Positions 7,602-15,629 of a stretch of 30,563 nt of DNA are shown here, piece by piece. The position numbers were made by a program, and so were the translations under genes. A model generated the notes under the pieces. That model had not been told where the DNA came from and made no database searches. It saw only the letters and a list, made by a program, of their open reading frames with translations. The DNA is from an uncultured Clostridia bacterium (GTDB lineage: Bacteria > Bacillota > Clostridia > TANB77 > CAG-508), in NCBI GenBank assembly GCA_934167685.1, contig CAKPLQ010000016.1, positions 1 through 30,563 on the forward strand, read 5' to 3'. Numbering within the stretch: the first letter of the stretch is position 1; each line of letters starts with the position of its first letter.

Positions 7602-8267
7602 TTGTTAAAAAATAGCAAAAGACTAAAAAAAATATATGAAGAAATCCAACAAAAGATATTTTATGCTGTTCCAGGAAAATGGGAAGAATTATATTTATAT
7701 GCTTCAATAATAGATAGATTTGGAAAGGTACAAACAGGAGAAATGTATTTCTACTTTATGCCTAAAGGATTGTTAAAAAGAAAATTTGTAAATGTATATG
7801 AAGTACCAAACAAATATGATATTGAAGAAGATGAATATATGAAGCTTGTTGATTTATTATATGATGAGATAAAATTATTACGAGAAGAATTTGAGGATGA
7901 AAACCAAAAAGTATGGTCTAACATAACAATATCTATAAAAAATAATAGATTTAAAATAGAATATAATTATGATGATTTACTAGGAGGACAAAGTGAATAT
8001 TATGCTCATCATATTTTCTGGAGGCAAAAATATTTACATATTGAACCACATGGAAAAAAGGAGAAAATAGCAGTAGAACAATATTTAAATAATAGAAGAC
8101 CAAGTAGACTAAAAGATGAAGAATATGATGTTGGAATTTATCAAAAAATGCATGCAAACATAATAACATATGAAACAACAGATATTAAAGAAACTCAAAA
8201 AGTAGAATATCTTGTATTAAAACAAGAAGAGCCTAAAGTAAAAAACCAGATATTATGTAACAAATAA
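7602..8267 (+). CDS. YezG/DUF600-like (immunity-protein family) in the glycolytic operon
   Basis: This 221-residue protein sits between gpmI and eno. Its first ~150 residues show the pattern I associate with the DUF600/YezG family: WEELYLYA, MYFYFMP, a long acidic helix (LVDLLYDEIKLLREEFE), then W-x-NITISI, FKIEYNYDDLL, and W-x-QKYLHIEP. YezG is known as the immunity partner of a Bacillus LXG toxin. About 65 extra residues follow (from GKKEKIAVEQYL onward), with no motif I know. No toxin gene is nearby. For the start, a GTG at 7593 is in frame, but the only good ribosome site (AAAGGG, 7588-7593) overlaps it and lies 8 bases before TTG at 7602, so TTG is preferred. Family assignment is by pattern recognition only; a housekeeping role is possible. 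Confidence 0.65.
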   Translation: MLKNSKRLKKIYEEIQQKIFYAVPGKWEELYLYASIIDRFGKVQTGEMYFYFMPKGLLKRKFVNVYEVPNKYDIEEDEYMKLVDLLYDEIKLLREEFEDENQKVWSNITISIKNNRFKIEYNYDDLLGGQSEYYAHHIFWRQKYLHIEPHGKKEKIAVEQYLNNRRPSRLKDEEYDVGIYQKMHANIITYETTDIKETQKVEYLVLKQEEPKVKNQILCNK

Positions 8268-8306
8268 TATCATGGAAAAATAAAAAAAAGAAAGGATGTA
8301 TTTAAA

Positions 8307-9614
8307 ATGAAAAATTATTTAGAAATTGAAAGCGTAGAAGCTTTAGAAGTATTAGACTCAAGAGGAAACCCAACTGTTCAAGTAACAGTAGAATTAATAG
8401 ATGGTTCAGTTGGAACAGCAATGGTACCATCAGGAGCTTCAACAGGAGCATTTGAAGCAGTAGAATTAAGAGATGGAGATTCATCAAGATATATGGGAAA
8501 AGGTGTATTAAAAGCAGTTGAAAATGTAAATACAATAATAGCACCTGAACTAGAAGGAATGAATGCATATGACCAACCAGCAATAGATAAAACACTTATC
8601 GAATTAGATGGAACAGAAAATAAAGGAAAATTAGGAGCAAATGCAACATTAGGTGTATCTTTAGCAGTTGCAAAAGCTGCTGCAGAATCATTAGGAATGG
8701 AATTATATAAATATATTGGTGGAGTTAACGCAAAAACAATGCCAGTTCCAATGATGAACATCATGAATGGTGGAAAACATGCAGATTCAACATTAAGTGT
8801 GCAAGAATTTATGATTATGCCAGTTGGAGCAAAATCATTCAAAGAATGTTTACGTATGTGTGCTGAAATTTATCATACATTAAAGAAAGTATTAAAAGCT
8901 AAAGGTTTAGGAACAGGTGTTGGAGACGAAGGTGGGTTTGCACCAAATGTTAAAGATGAAGACGAAGCACTTAGCCTAATTGTAGAAGCAATTAAAGAAG
9001 CTGGATATAAACCAGGAGAAGAAGTTTGCTTAGCATTAGATTTAGCTGCAACAGAAATGTATGATGAAGCTAAGAAAATAGGAAAAGAAGGATGCTATCA
9101 CTTCTGGAAAATAGGTGTTACAAAAACATGTGATGAAATGATAGATTTCATAGCTGATTTATGTGAAAGATATCCAATAATTTCTGTAGAAGATGGATTA
9201 GCAGAAGAAGATTGGAATGGATGGAAAAAACTAACAGATAGATTAGGAGAAAAAGTTCAATTAGTTGGTGACGATTTATTCGTAACAAATATTAAGAGAT
9301 TACAAAAAGGTCTTGATTTAGGAGTTACTAACAGTATATTAATCAAATTAAACCAAATCGGAACATTAACAGAAACATTAGATGCAATAGAATTAGCAAA
9401 GAAAAACGGATACACAGCAGTTGTATCACATAGAAGTGGTGAAACAGAAGATACAACATTAGCAGATGTTGCAGTAGCTACAAATGCTGGTCAAATAAAA
9501 ACTGGTGCACCATGTAGAACAGATAGAGTTGCAAAATACAACAGATTATTAAATATTGAAAATGAATTAGATGATATTGCAATTTATCCAGGAAGAAAAG
9601 GACTTAATAAATAA
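8307..9614 (+). CDS. eno: Enolase
   Basis: Dehydrates 2-phosphoglycerate to phosphoenolpyruvate; last enzyme of this operon. It is 435 residues, full length. Visible landmarks are EVLDSRGNPTVQV at the N-terminus, the mobile loop PSGASTGAFEA, catalytic Glu208 in GDEGGFAPN, Mg ligands Asp245 (LALDLAATE), Glu295 (SVEDGL) and Asp322 (VGDDLFVTN), catalytic Lys347 (IKLNQIGT) and the SHRSGETEDT motif. The enzyme is cytosolic and also known on cell surfaces and in the RNA degradosome. The ribosome site GAAAGGATG precedes the ATG. A strong terminator follows. Confidence 0.98.
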   Translation: MKNYLEIESVEALEVLDSRGNPTVQVTVELIDGSVGTAMVPSGASTGAFEAVELRDGDSSRYMGKGVLKAVENVNTIIAPELEGMNAYDQPAIDKTLIELDGTENKGKLGANATLGVSLAVAKAAAESLGMELYKYIGGVNAKTMPVPMMNIMNGGKHADSTLSVQEFMIMPVGAKSFKECLRMCAEIYHTLKKVLKAKGLGTGVGDEGGFAPNVKDEDEALSLIVEAIKEAGYKPGEEVCLALDLAATEMYDEAKKIGKEGCYHFWKIGVTKTCDEMIDFIADLCERYPIISVEDGLAEEDWNGWKKLTDRLGEKVQLVGDDLFVTNIKRLQKGLDLGVTNSILIKLNQIGTLTETLDAIELAKKNGYTAVVSHRSGETEDTTLADVAVATNAGQIKTGAPCRTDRVAKYNRLLNIENELDDIAIYPGRKGLNK

Positions 9615-9623
9615 AAAAATAGT

Positions 9624-9654
9624 AAAAAGTACAAGAAAAAACTTGTACTTTTTT
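9624..9654 (+). terminator. Terminator of the glycolytic operon
   Basis: A perfect 12-bp stem (9624-9635 with 9642-9653, AAAAAGTACAAG/CTTGTACTTTTT) closes a six-A loop and runs into the T tract. The 3' arm also contains the -35 box of the next operon. Confidence 0.85.
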
Positions 9655-9671
9655 GTATTTAATGATATGAT
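9643..9671 (+). promoter_or_regulatory. Promoter of the dTDP-rhamnose operon
   Basis: TTGTAC (9643-9648) and TATGAT (9666-9671) are spaced 17 bases, with a TG two bases upstream of the -10 (extended -10, TGaTATGAT). The -35 lies within the 3' arm of the enolase terminator. Confidence 0.65.
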
Positions 9672-9715
9672 AGACACGAAAAAAATAAATACTAAAATGT
9701 GAAAGGAAGATAAAT

Positions 9716-10600
9716 ATGAAAATTTTAGTAACAGGAGCTAATGGAATGTTAGCTAAAGAAGTAAAAGAAAAATTCAGTAAAGAAAACGAAATAATAGCAA
9801 CAGATGTTTCTGAATTAGATATCACAAATGAAAAAGCGGTAATGGAGTATGTAATGAATCTAAAACCAGAATATATTATAAATTGTGCAGCATATACTGC
9901 TGTAGATAAAGCAGAAGAAAATTATGAATTAGCAGACAAAATAAATGGAGATGGACCAGCAAATCTAGCAAAAGCTGCTAAAAGTGCTGGAGCAAAATTA
10001 GTACATATTTCAACTGATTATGTATTTGGAGGAGACTTAGATGTTTCTAAAGATTATAAAGAAGATGCCCCTAAAGCACCTGTAACAGCATATGGAAAAA
10101 CTAAATTACGTGGTGAACAAGGAATTGAAGAAAATATGGAAGAATACTATATTTTCAGAACAGCATGGCTATATGGAGTTGGTGGAAATAATTTTGTGAA
10201 AACAATGACAAAATTAGGTTCAACAAGAGATGAGATAAATGTAGTAGCAGATCAACACGGAAGCCCTACATATGCAAAAGATTTAACAGAAATAATATAT
10301 CAAGCAATAGCTAAAAAAATACCTTATGGTATATATAATGCTACAAATGAAGGATATACAACATGGTATGAATTTACAAAAGAAATACTCGCAGAACAAG
10401 GAATTAACTGTAAAGTAAATCCTGTAACAACAGAAGAATATATAGAAATGATGAAAATTACACAAGCAAAAAGACCATTTAATTCTCAAATGTCAAAAGC
10501 AAAACTAGAAGCATGTGGAATTAAAATTCCAGATTGGAAAGATGGTTTAAAAAGATATCTTGAAGAAACAAAAAATATAGAACAAACAATGGAAAAGTAG
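9716..10600 (+). CDS. rfbD: dTDP-4-dehydrorhamnose reductase
   Basis: Reduces dTDP-4-keto-L-rhamnose to dTDP-L-rhamnose with NAD(P)H, the last step of the pathway. It is 294 residues. It is an extended short-chain dehydrogenase: Rossmann motif TGANGMLA (residues 6-13), NCAAYTAVDKAE (56-67), HISTDYVFGG (97-106) and the catalytic Tyr126-x3-Lys130 (AYGKTK), with VADQHGSPTYA in the substrate domain. It is the first gene of the operon here, whereas many rhamnose clusters place it last. rfbA starts 15 bases later. In a single-membrane organism dTDP-rhamnose feeds wall or capsule polysaccharide. Confidence 0.95.
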   Translation: MKILVTGANGMLAKEVKEKFSKENEIIATDVSELDITNEKAVMEYVMNLKPEYIINCAAYTAVDKAEENYELADKINGDGPANLAKAAKSAGAKLVHISTDYVFGGDLDVSKDYKEDAPKAPVTAYGKTKLRGEQGIEENMEEYYIFRTAWLYGVGGNNFVKTMTKLGSTRDEINVVADQHGSPTYAKDLTEIIYQAIAKKIPYGIYNATNEGYTTWYEFTKEILAEQGINCKVNPVTTEEYIEMMKITQAKRPFNSQMSKAKLEACGIKIPDWKDGLKRYLEETKNIEQTMEK

Positions 10601-10615
10601 AAAGGAAGTTTTATT

Positions 10616-11500
10616 ATGAAAAATAGAAAAGGAATAATCTTAGCAGGAGGAAGTGGAACAAGACTATACCCACTAACACTTGCAATTTCAAAACAAATTA
10701 TGCCAGTATATGACAAACCAATGATTTATTATCCATTATCAATGTTGATGTTATCAAATATTAGAGATGTATTAATCATATCTACTCCTAGAGATGTAAA
10801 AGTATTTGAAGAATTATTAGGAGATGGCTCTAAATGGGGAATGAAATTTAGCTATGCAGTTCAGGATAAACCAAGAGGATTGGCAGATGCCTTTATAATA
10901 GGTGAAGAATTTATTGGTGATGATGATGTAGCAATGGTTCTAGGAGATAATATATTTTTTGGACAAAGTTTAACAGAAAAACTAGAAAGAGTATCAAATG
11001 AGCATGATTTCGCAACAATATTTGGATATCCTGTAAAAGACCCTAGAGCATATGGCGTTGTAGAAATGGATAAGAACAATAATGCTATATCACTTGAAGA
11101 AAAGCCAGAAAACCCTAAATCAAATTTATGTGTGCCTGGATTGTATTTCTATCCAAATGATGTAGTACAAATTGCAAAACAAGTTAAACCATCTGCAAGG
11201 GGCGAAATAGAAATAACAGCAGTTAATGAGGAATATTTAAGACAAAAAAGACTAAAAGTAGAAAGACTTGGTAGAGGATTAGCTTGGCTTGATACTGGAA
11301 CACATTCTGATTTATTAGAAGCTGCTAATTTTGTAAAAACAATAGAAAATAGACAAGGAATGCAAGTTTCATGCCCAGAAGAAATTGCATACAGAAAAAA
11401 ATGGATTGATAAAGATAAATTATTAGAAATAATAAAACCATTTTTAAAAACTGAATATGGAAAATATTTAAAGAATTTAGCTGAAGGAAAAATTCTTTAA
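10616..11500 (+). CDS. rfbA: Glucose-1-phosphate thymidylyltransferase
   Basis: Couples dTTP and glucose-1-P to dTDP-glucose, the first step of dTDP-rhamnose synthesis. It is 294 residues, the usual length. The signature LAGGSGTRLYPLT (residues 9-21) binds the nucleotide. KQIMPVYDKPMIYYPLSML follows, then metal-binding VLGDNIFFG (about 107-115), the EEKPENPKSN loop, and WLDTGTHSDLL in the sugar site. It lies 15 bases after rfbD. It is followed not by rfbC or rfbB but by the 75-aa/zeta-kinase pair. Confidence 0.96.
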   Translation: MKNRKGIILAGGSGTRLYPLTLAISKQIMPVYDKPMIYYPLSMLMLSNIRDVLIISTPRDVKVFEELLGDGSKWGMKFSYAVQDKPRGLADAFIIGEEFIGDDDVAMVLGDNIFFGQSLTEKLERVSNEHDFATIFGYPVKDPRAYGVVEMDKNNNAISLEEKPENPKSNLCVPGLYFYPNDVVQIAKQVKPSARGEIEITAVNEEYLRQKRLKVERLGRGLAWLDTGTHSDLLEAANFVKTIENRQGMQVSCPEEIAYRKKWIDKDKLLEIIKPFLKTEYGKYLKNLAEGKIL

Positions 11501-11519
11501 TAGAGGTGAAACATAAAAT

Positions 11520-11747
11520 ATGAATAATTTTGTCAAAATGGATGTAGCAATAGAGATATTAGCTGATAAAATGTCAAAAGTAACAATGCAGTTTTATGAT
11601 ACTGGAAGTGAGGCTTACTATAACGAAATGAATAGACTTACAGATGAAAGAGACCAACTATATAGTGGGGACATTAATGTTATGGATAAGATTATAAATG
11701 TTTATGGGGAAGAATTAAAAAATGAATGGAATAATAGACTTGACTGA
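11520..11747 (+). CDS. 75-aa helical protein, candidate antitoxin of the zeta-type kinase
   Basis: This small, acidic, apparently all-helical protein (helices about residues 4-27, 28-47 and 53-73; YYNEMNRLTDERDQLY in the middle) lacks a helix-turn-helix, so it is not a PezA-type regulator. Its size and helical make-up would suit an epsilon-type antitoxin, but I see no convincing residue match to epsilon. Evidence for pairing is positional: its last 26 bases overlap the start of the zeta-family gene, so the two must be co-translated. It follows rfbA by 19 bases, with a weak ribosome site (GAGGTG) about 11 bases before the ATG. It could also be an unrelated passenger. Confidence 0.65.
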   Translation: MNNFVKMDVAIEILADKMSKVTMQFYDTGSEAYYNEMNRLTDERDQLYSGDINVMDKIINVYGEELKNEWNNRLD

Positions 11748-12597
11748 GCAATATAAACTTTCTGAAAAACAACATCAAGAAATATTTAATGTTATTAAAA
11801 AAATGGTTTTTAGTAATGCAAGACCTGTCGAAAAACCTACAGCGATAATAGTAGGAGCTCAACCTGGTGCTGGAAAAGGTTCTTTAATAGGATATTCTAA
11901 AAGCACTTTCCCTGATAATAATATTGTAATTATTACAACAGATGATTATAAGCCATTTCACCCTAATGCAGGGGAGATTGCAATAAAACATCCTACAAAA
12001 TATTGTGAAATTGTAGAAAAAGATAGTGCCAATTGGACTAATGAAATATTAAATTATGCTATAGAAAACAAATATAATTTTATATTTGAATGTACTTTAA
12101 GAAATGAAAGAATTTTAAATAGAATAAAAGAGTTAAGGGAAAATAATTTTCAGGTAATAATTAGAGTACTTGCTGTATCTTATATTGAGAGCTTATTATC
12201 AGCATATGAGAGATATGAGAAGCAGATAGAAGCACGAGCATGGGGAAGATTTTTTAATCCGGTTAGTTACAACGAAACCTATAAAAGCATACCAAGTGTT
12301 GTGCAAACAATAGAACAAAATGAATGTTGTGATATTTTAGAAATATATAAAAGAGGAAATGAAGTTAAAAAGCCTATCTTAATATATGGGAATTATAGAA
12401 AAATGCATGTAGAACATGAATTTGAGTATCAGACTGCAAAAGAGGCAATAATAAAAGCTAGAAATGAAGATTTAAACAAAATTGAAAATGTTGTAGAAAG
12501 ATTTTCTAAAATAAAAGAAAGTTTTAATAGAAGGCAAACTACCTTGGAAGAAAAAGAAGGGTTAAAACAATTAGAAGAAATAATTAATAATTATTAG
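11722..12597 (+). CDS. Zeta-toxin-family P-loop kinase
   Basis: This 291-residue protein has the full zeta kinase plan. Walker A is GAQPGAGKGS (residues 45-54, Lys52). TTDDYKPFHPN (72-82) follows, where Asp74 lines up with the catalytic Asp of Streptococcus zeta. FIFECTLR (120-127) holds Glu123, and AYERYEKQIEARAWGR (161-176) has arginines at the positions of the ATP-phosphate-binding pair (Arg164, Arg172). Known zeta/PezT toxins phosphorylate the 3'-OH of UDP-N-acetylglucosamine and block wall synthesis. An activated nucleotide sugar is therefore a likely substrate here too, though this is inference. It overlaps the upstream 75-aa gene by 26 bases, with GGGGA inside that gene as its ribosome site. 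Proline codons are mostly CCT (7 of 10) while rfbC next door uses only CCA, a sign of foreign origin. The C-terminal third (from about residue 225) is helical and charged. Confidence 0.88.
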   Translation: MNGIIDLTEQYKLSEKQHQEIFNVIKKMVFSNARPVEKPTAIIVGAQPGAGKGSLIGYSKSTFPDNNIVIITTDDYKPFHPNAGEIAIKHPTKYCEIVEKDSANWTNEILNYAIENKYNFIFECTLRNERILNRIKELRENNFQVIIRVLAVSYIESLLSAYERYEKQIEARAWGRFFNPVSYNETYKSIPSVVQTIEQNECCDILEIYKRGNEVKKPILIYGNYRKMHVEHEFEYQTAKEAIIKARNEDLNKIENVVERFSKIKESFNRRQTTLEEKEGLKQLEEIINNY

Positions 12598-12621
12598 AAA
12601 AACATAGAAAGAAGGATAAAA

Positions 12622-13203
12622 ATGGGAAAATTTAAAAGAATAGATACTTTAATAGATGGAGTATGTATAATAGAACCAACAGTCTTTGGAGATAATAGAG
12701 GATATTTTATGGAGACATACAGCAAAGCTGATTTTGCTGAAATAGGTTTAGATTATGATTTTGTTCAAGATAATCAATCAAAATCTAAAAAAGGTGTTTT
12801 AAGAGGTTTACATTTCCAAAAAGAAAATACACAAGCCAAACTAGTAAGATGTATTAAAGGTGAAGTATTTGATGTAGCAGTAGATTTACGTCCAGGAAGC
12901 AAAACATATGGAAAATGGGAAGGAGTAATCCTAACTGAAGAAAATAAAAAAATGTTTATGATTCCAAAAGGATTTGCACATGGATTTTTAGTATTATCAG
13001 ATGAAGCAGAATTTGCTTATAAATGTGATGATATATACAATCACGAAGCAGAAGGTGGTTTAAAATTTGATGACCCAGATATAGGAATAGAATGGCCAAT
13101 GGGAGACTTAAAACCAGAAGATTTATTAACATCTGAAAAAGATACAAAATGGCCATCATTAAAAGAATTAAAAGCAACAAATCTATTTGAAAATTTAAAA
13201 TAA
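12622..13203 (+). CDS. rfbC: dTDP-4-dehydrorhamnose 3,5-epimerase
   Basis: Epimerises dTDP-4-keto-6-deoxyglucose at C3 and C5 to the L-rhamno form. It is a 193-residue cupin. FGDNRGYFMETYSK (residues 22-35) and GVLRGLHFQ with His64 as the general base are visible. IPKGFAHGFLVLSD, EFAYKCDDIYN (with the tyrosine proton donor) and GIEWP follow in family order. The ribosome site GAAAGAAGGAT lies upstream. It stands 24 bases after the zeta-family gene and 13 bases before the rfbB start, so the rhamnose unit appears to continue transcriptionally through the inserted pair. Confidence 0.96.
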   Translation: MGKFKRIDTLIDGVCIIEPTVFGDNRGYFMETYSKADFAEIGLDYDFVQDNQSKSKKGVLRGLHFQKENTQAKLVRCIKGEVFDVAVDLRPGSKTYGKWEGVILTEENKKMFMIPKGFAHGFLVLSDEAEFAYKCDDIYNHEAEGGLKFDDPDIGIEWPMGDLKPEDLLTSEKDTKWPSLKELKATNLFENLK

Positions 13204-13216
13204 AGGAGCATTGAAA

Positions 13217-14182
13217 ATGAAAAATATAATAGTAACAGGAGCAGCAGGATTTATAGGAGCAAATTTCGCAGAATATTTTGTAAATAAACATCCTGACTAT
13301 AACATAATAGTAGTAGATAAATTAACATATGCAGGAAATTTAGCAAATTTAGATAAGGTGAAAGATAAAATTACATTTATACAAGCTGATATATGTGATT
13401 TTGAAAAAATGCAAGAAATATTTGAAAAATATCAAGTTAATGGAGTTATTCATTTTGCGGCAGAATCACATGTTGACAATAGTATAAAAACACCATTTGT
13501 ATTTACAAAAACAAATGTATTAGGAACACATACATTGTTAGAAGCAGCTAGAAGAGCATGGGGAGAAGGCTCAGAAAACAAATTCGTACACATTTCAACA
13601 GATGAAGTATATGGTGCGTTAGGAGAAACAGGATATTTTACAGAAACATCTCCAATCCAACCAAGTAGCCCATATTCAGCATCTAAAGCAAGTTCAGACT
13701 TAGTTGCACTAGCATATCATACAACCTATAAAATGAATGTAACTGTAACAAACTGTTCAAACAATTATGGACCATATCAACACAATGAAAAATTAATTCC
13801 TCATATGATTAAATTAGCTCTAAATAACGAAAAATTACCTGTATATGGTGAAGGAAAAAATATCAGAGATTGGTTATATGTAGAAGACCATTGTAAAGCA
13901 ATAGACATGGTATTCCATAATGGTAGAGCAGGAGAAAGATATAATATAGGTGGACATAATGAAAAGAGAAATATAGAAATAGTAAGACTTATATTAAAAC
14001 GTTTAGGAAAATCAGAAGATTTAATTGAACATGTTGCTGATAGAAAAGGACATGATTACAGATATGCAATAGACCCAACAAAAATAAAAACAGAATTAGG
14101 ATGGGAACCTGAAACAAAATTCGAAGATGGAATTGTAAAAACTATAGATTGGTATTTAGCAAATCCAAATTGGTTAAAATAA
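13217..14182 (+). CDS. rfbB: dTDP-glucose 4,6-dehydratase
   Basis: Converts dTDP-glucose to dTDP-4-keto-6-deoxyglucose using tightly bound NAD. It is 321 residues from ATG 13217. It is an extended SDR with TGAAGFIGANF (residues 7-17), VVDKLTYAGN, the active-site HISTDEVYG (Asp-Glu pair for the dehydration), PYSASKASSD (Tyr-x3-Lys), NCSNNYGPYQ and RDWLYVEDHC. An in-frame TTG at 13211 is only 2 bases from the ribosome site AGGAG (13204-13208), whereas ATG 13217 is 8 bases away, so ATG is chosen. It is the last rhamnose gene; a hairpin without a T-run follows at 14193-14214. Confidence 0.96.
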   Translation: MKNIIVTGAAGFIGANFAEYFVNKHPDYNIIVVDKLTYAGNLANLDKVKDKITFIQADICDFEKMQEIFEKYQVNGVIHFAAESHVDNSIKTPFVFTKTNVLGTHTLLEAARRAWGEGSENKFVHISTDEVYGALGETGYFTETSPIQPSSPYSASKASSDLVALAYHTTYKMNVTVTNCSNNYGPYQHNEKLIPHMIKLALNNEKLPVYGEGKNIRDWLYVEDHCKAIDMVFHNGRAGERYNIGGHNEKRNIEIVRLILKRLGKSEDLIEHVADRKGHDYRYAIDPTKIKTELGWEPETKFEDGIVKTIDWYLANPNWLK

Positions 14183-14192
14183 TGTAAGACTG

Positions 14193-14214
14193 GAGGTATA
14201 GTTTACTATACCTC
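14193..14214 (+). other. Perfect 9-bp hairpin between rfbB and yqeK
   Basis: GAGGTATAG (14193-14201) and CTATACCTC (14206-14214) pair around a TTTA loop. No T-run follows, so it is a poor terminator. It may be an RNA-processing or stabilising site at the boundary between the rhamnose genes and the following housekeeping genes. A TATAAT at 14221-14226 lacks a convincing -35. Confidence 0.4.
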
Positions 14215-14243
14215 TAAAATTATAATAGAGGGAAAGAGAAAAA

Positions 14244-14819
14244 ATGGAACTAATAGAAAAAATAGAAACTGATTTAAAAGAAATATTATCAGAAAAAAGA
14301 TATAAGCATTCGATAAGTGTAATGAATATGGCAGAAGAACTTGCTAGAGTTTATGGAGTTGATGTTGTGGATGCTAAAATCGCTGGTCTATTACATGACA
14401 ATGCTAAAGAAATGTCTGAAGAAGAAATGTTAAAATATGCAGAAAAAAACAATATTGAAGTAACTGAATTCGAAATGTTAAATGCTAAAATATTGCATGG
14501 AAAAATAGGGGCAGATATAGCAAGAAAAAAATACGGTATTAGTGAACAAATTGCAAAAGCAATAGAATATCACACAACAACAAATCCAGAAATGGATATA
14601 CTTGCAAAAATAATATATATATCAGATAAAATAGAATTAACAAGAAAAGTAGAAGCATTTGATTTAGATGCAGAGAGAAAGCTAGCTAAAGAGGACTTAG
14701 ATAAGACTTTATTGCTTATAATTGATAATACTACTAAATATTTAATAGATAATAATAAAATGATAGCAGTTGAAAGTATAGAAACTAGAAATAAACTTCT
14801 TAATCTTGCCAAAAAATAA
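14244..14819 (+). CDS. yqeK: HD-domain Ap4A hydrolase, YqeK family
   Basis: This 191-residue cytosolic metallohydrolase belongs to the HD superfamily. KRYKHSISVMNMAEELA near the N-terminus supplies the first His, LLHDNAKE the HD pair, ILHGKIGA the third His region and AIEYHTT the next, with ISDKIE as the terminal Asp. YqeK proteins of Gram-positives symmetrically split the alarmone diadenosine tetraphosphate to ADP. In many Firmicutes the gene sits with nadD and rsfS; neither is present here. It is followed closely by rsmE. Confidence 0.85.
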   Translation: MELIEKIETDLKEILSEKRYKHSISVMNMAEELARVYGVDVVDAKIAGLLHDNAKEMSEEEMLKYAEKNNIEVTEFEMLNAKILHGKIGADIARKKYGISEQIAKAIEYHTTTNPEMDILAKIIYISDKIELTRKVEAFDLDAERKLAKEDLDKTLLLIIDNTTKYLIDNNKMIAVESIETRNKLLNLAKK

Positions 14820-14856
14820 AAAAAGTAATATAATAAATACATTAAAGGAGAAAAAT

Positions 14857-15615
14857 ATGCCAAGATTTTTTGTTAAAAACGAACAAGTAGAAAAAAATAC
14901 AATAAGAATAATAGGAGAAGATATAAAACACATAAAAAATGTACTTAGAAAGCAGATTGGTGAACATATAGAAATATGTAATCAAGACAATGAAAAATCA
15001 TACATATGTAAAATCGAAGAGATAGAAGACACAAGTATTTTAACTAAAATTATAGAAGAATTACAGAGCTATGAAAATAAAATAGAAGTTGATATATATC
15101 AAGGACTACCCAAAGCAGACAAGATGGAATTAATAATCCAAAAATCAGTTGAATTAGGTGCGAATGCAATTATTCCAGTAGCAATGAAAAGATGTGTAGT
15201 AAAAATAGATTCAAAAGATGAATCTAAAAAAATAGCAAGATGGCAAAAGATTGCAGAAAGTGCCGCAAAACAAAGTGGAAGAAACACAATACCTGAAATA
15301 AAAAATATAGTCAATATAGAAGAAATCACTAAACTGATTAAAGAATATGACATTGTAATAGTTGCATATGAAAATGAAAAAAATAACACAATAAAACATG
15401 AACTAGTAAGCCTAAAAGAACATATTAGATTAAGTGATAAAATAAAGATTGCAGTTATTGTTGGACCAGAAGGCGGTTTAGAAGAAAAGGATGTTGAAAT
15501 ATTAAAGCAAAATGGAGCAAAAATTGTAACATTAGGAAATAGAATATTAAGAACAGAAACAGTTGCATTAAATGTACTTAGTATTATAATGTATGAATTA
15601 GAGCAAACTGTTTAA
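14857..15615 (+). CDS. rsmE: 16S rRNA (uracil-1498-N3) methyltransferase
   Basis: Methylates U1498 of 16S rRNA within the assembled 30S subunit, using S-adenosylmethionine. It is 252 residues from ATG 14857, with AAAGGAG just upstream. An in-frame ATG at 14806 would overlap yqeK and lacks a ribosome site. An N-terminal PUA-like part (MPRFFV...HIKNVLRKQIGEHIEIC) precedes a SPOUT domain. The knot motifs are VGPEGGLEEKDVE (about 204-216), and LGNRILRTETVALNVLS near the C-terminus, which is diagnostic for RsmE. The frequent neighbour prmA is absent. Confidence 0.93.
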   Translation: MPRFFVKNEQVEKNTIRIIGEDIKHIKNVLRKQIGEHIEICNQDNEKSYICKIEEIEDTSILTKIIEELQSYENKIEVDIYQGLPKADKMELIIQKSVELGANAIIPVAMKRCVVKIDSKDESKKIARWQKIAESAAKQSGRNTIPEIKNIVNIEEITKLIKEYDIVIVAYENEKNNTIKHELVSLKEHIRLSDKIKIAVIVGPEGGLEEKDVEILKQNGAKIVTLGNRILRTETVALNVLSIIMYELEQTV

Positions 15616-15629
15616 GGAAAGGGTTAAAA

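Noticed and set aside
13211..13216. TTG start for rfbB
   Set aside because: It is only 2 bases from the ribosome site; ATG 13217 is 8 bases away and gives the usual N-terminus.
14806..14856. Upstream ATG for rsmE
   Set aside because: It overlaps yqeK without a ribosome site; the family N-terminus MPRFFV begins at 14857 after AAAGGAG.
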